This document shows positions 63,278 through 64,000 of a stretch of 64,000 nt of DNA, one piece after another. The number at the start of each line of letters is the position of its first letter. Position 1 is the stretch's first letter. The stretch spans positions 372,001-436,000 of the forward strand of contig JAIYBW010000003.1 in NCBI GenBank assembly GCA_027488375.1, written 5' to 3'. The translations under genes were made by a program, and so were the position numbers. Source of the DNA: Pseudomonadota bacterium (GTDB lineage Bacteria; Bdellovibrionota; Bacteriovoracia; Bacteriovoracales; Bacteriovoracaceae). Below the pieces are notes generated by a model. It had not been told where the DNA came from. It searched no databases and saw only the letters and a program-made list of their open reading frames with translations.

Positions 63278-64000
63278 CTATTTGAAAGGCTTAATTTCGC
63301 CCGACTTTCGCTTGGCGGCATAATCATTAAGCATGGCCTTTACTTTAGGCAGAAGCATGTAACAGGCCAATAAATTTGGGAGCGCCAGAAGTCCGTAAAC
63401 GGCATCTGAGATATTTAACACAATATCAAGATGGGCCACAGATCCGACAAAAATAAAAGCAATAAAGATCCAACGATAGACTGGAATATATTTCTGGCCA
63501 AAAATAAATGTGACACCTTGTTCACCATAATATTCCCAAGAAATGATCGTAGAAAAAGCAAAAAGAGTGACAGTTGCTGTTACGATCCATCTTCCTGCTG
63601 GCCCCATCACTGTCTCAAAAGCGTGCGCCGTCATCTCAGATCCAGCTGCAACTCCTGGTGCACTCCAAGCTCCAGTTAATAAAAGTGCAATCGCTGTAAT
63701 AGTACAAACCACAATGGTATCAATAAATGGTTCTAAGAGAGCAACGATACCTTCTTGAATAGGAGTTGATTTGGCCGCTGAATGCGCCATAGCAGCTGAG
63801 CCCATTCCAGCTTCATTTGAAAATGTGGCCCTACGGATACCCATGATAATAACATCTTTAACGGCCGAACCAGCAAAACCACCAACGGCAGCTGTTCCAG
63901 CAAAAGCACCCGAGAAAATTTGAATGAACATATCTGGAATAAATTCATAGCGGGCAATGAGAATCCAGATAGCACCAAAAAGATAAAGACCAACCATGGC
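63278..64000 (-). CDS. Sodium:alanine/glycine symporter AgcS family, 5' truncated
   Basis: The frame runs out of the window at 64000; 240 C-terminal codons are seen of the usual 450 or so. Family segments: GSAVKDVIIMGIRRATFSNEAGMGSAAMAHSAA (the SNEAGxGSA motif that lines the substrate site), TAIALLLTGAW, FAFSTIISWEYYGEQ and NISDAVYGLLALPNL. Imports alanine or glycine with sodium. Terminator follows; probably a single gene. Lies upstream of the permease on the same strand but separated from it by the terminator. Confidence 0.93.
   Translation of the reverse strand, partial: AMVGLYLFGAIWILIARYEFIPDMFIQIFSGAFAGTAAVGGFAGSAVKDVIIMGIRRATFSNEAGMGSAAMAHSAAKSTPIQEGIVALLEPFIDTIVVCTITAIALLLTGAWSAPGVAAGSEMTAHAFETVMGPAGRWIVTATVTLFAFSTIISWEYYGEQGVTFIFGQKYIPVYRWIFIAFIFVGSVAHLDIVLNISDAVYGLLALPNLLACYMLLPKVKAMLNDYAAKRKSGEIKPFK

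Overview
The window is a stretch of AT-rich Gram-negative chromosome. It has outer-membrane beta-barrels, a TolC-type protein, lipoproteins, LPS-core glycosyltransferases and a LolC/E-like permease. The large share of secreted proteases, the PSP1/RicT gene beside tmk-holB, the unfamiliar lineage-specific proteins and the compact layout suggest a member of the Bdellovibrionota, most likely the Bacteriovorax/Halobacteriovorax/Peredibacter side. That placement is inference from gene content; no search was run. About 50 real genes are present, one tRNA, one decayed gene and two genes cut by the window edges. No CRISPR array, insertion sequence, prophage or rRNA operon was seen. Layout: 1-9000 holds a truncated TolC-family gene, an AEC permease, a secreted metallopeptidase, prfC, a membrane histidine kinase and a fused GcvPA-GcvPB glycine decarboxylase. 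9000-14200 holds rsmJ, a PfkB kinase coupled to asnS, the remnant of a short-chain dehydrogenase, an M28 peptidase and a CAP-domain lipoprotein. 14200-21532 is a minus-strand run tmk-holB-ricT-sbcD-sbcC (replication, repair and RNA maturation). 21500-28800 has a lipoprotein, a GYF_2-type membrane protein, sufE, hemB, an LPS-type trio (heptosyltransferase, KdtA-like enzyme, unknown protein) and a small pilin-like protein. 28900-36800 has an outer-membrane protein, fadI-fadJ followed directly by a LolC/E-like permease, a PilZ-like protein and a solitary tyrosine recombinase. 36900-51100 has tex, an FAD oxidoreductase and a striking block of peptide- and glutamine-directed enzymes: a secreted pyroglutamyl-peptidase-like protein, a small HExxHxxGxxH metalloprotease, an elicitor-type transglutaminase, an outer-membrane protein, a 737-residue membrane protein, and a 1249-residue fusion of a circularly permuted ATP-grasp ligase with an HExxH peptidase. 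51400-64000 has tRNA-Met, tilS-ftsH-folP, a REC-cNMP regulator with a soluble histidine kinase, two secreted serine proteases (S1 and S8), a polytopic membrane protein interrupted by an 18-T tract, and two amino-acid transporters. Two genome-wide habits stand out. First, at least ten genes have a sigma70-like -10 box exactly six bases before the start codon and mostly no Shine-Dalgarno, so they are probably transcribed as leaderless mRNAs. Second, the palindrome GGCC is far commoner than base composition predicts. The best candidate for an undescribed system is the minus-strand operon 51085 to 42407 (ATP-grasp/peptidase fusion, membrane protein, outer-membrane protein, transglutaminase), which looks built to make and then process isopeptide or peptide bonds at the cell envelope.
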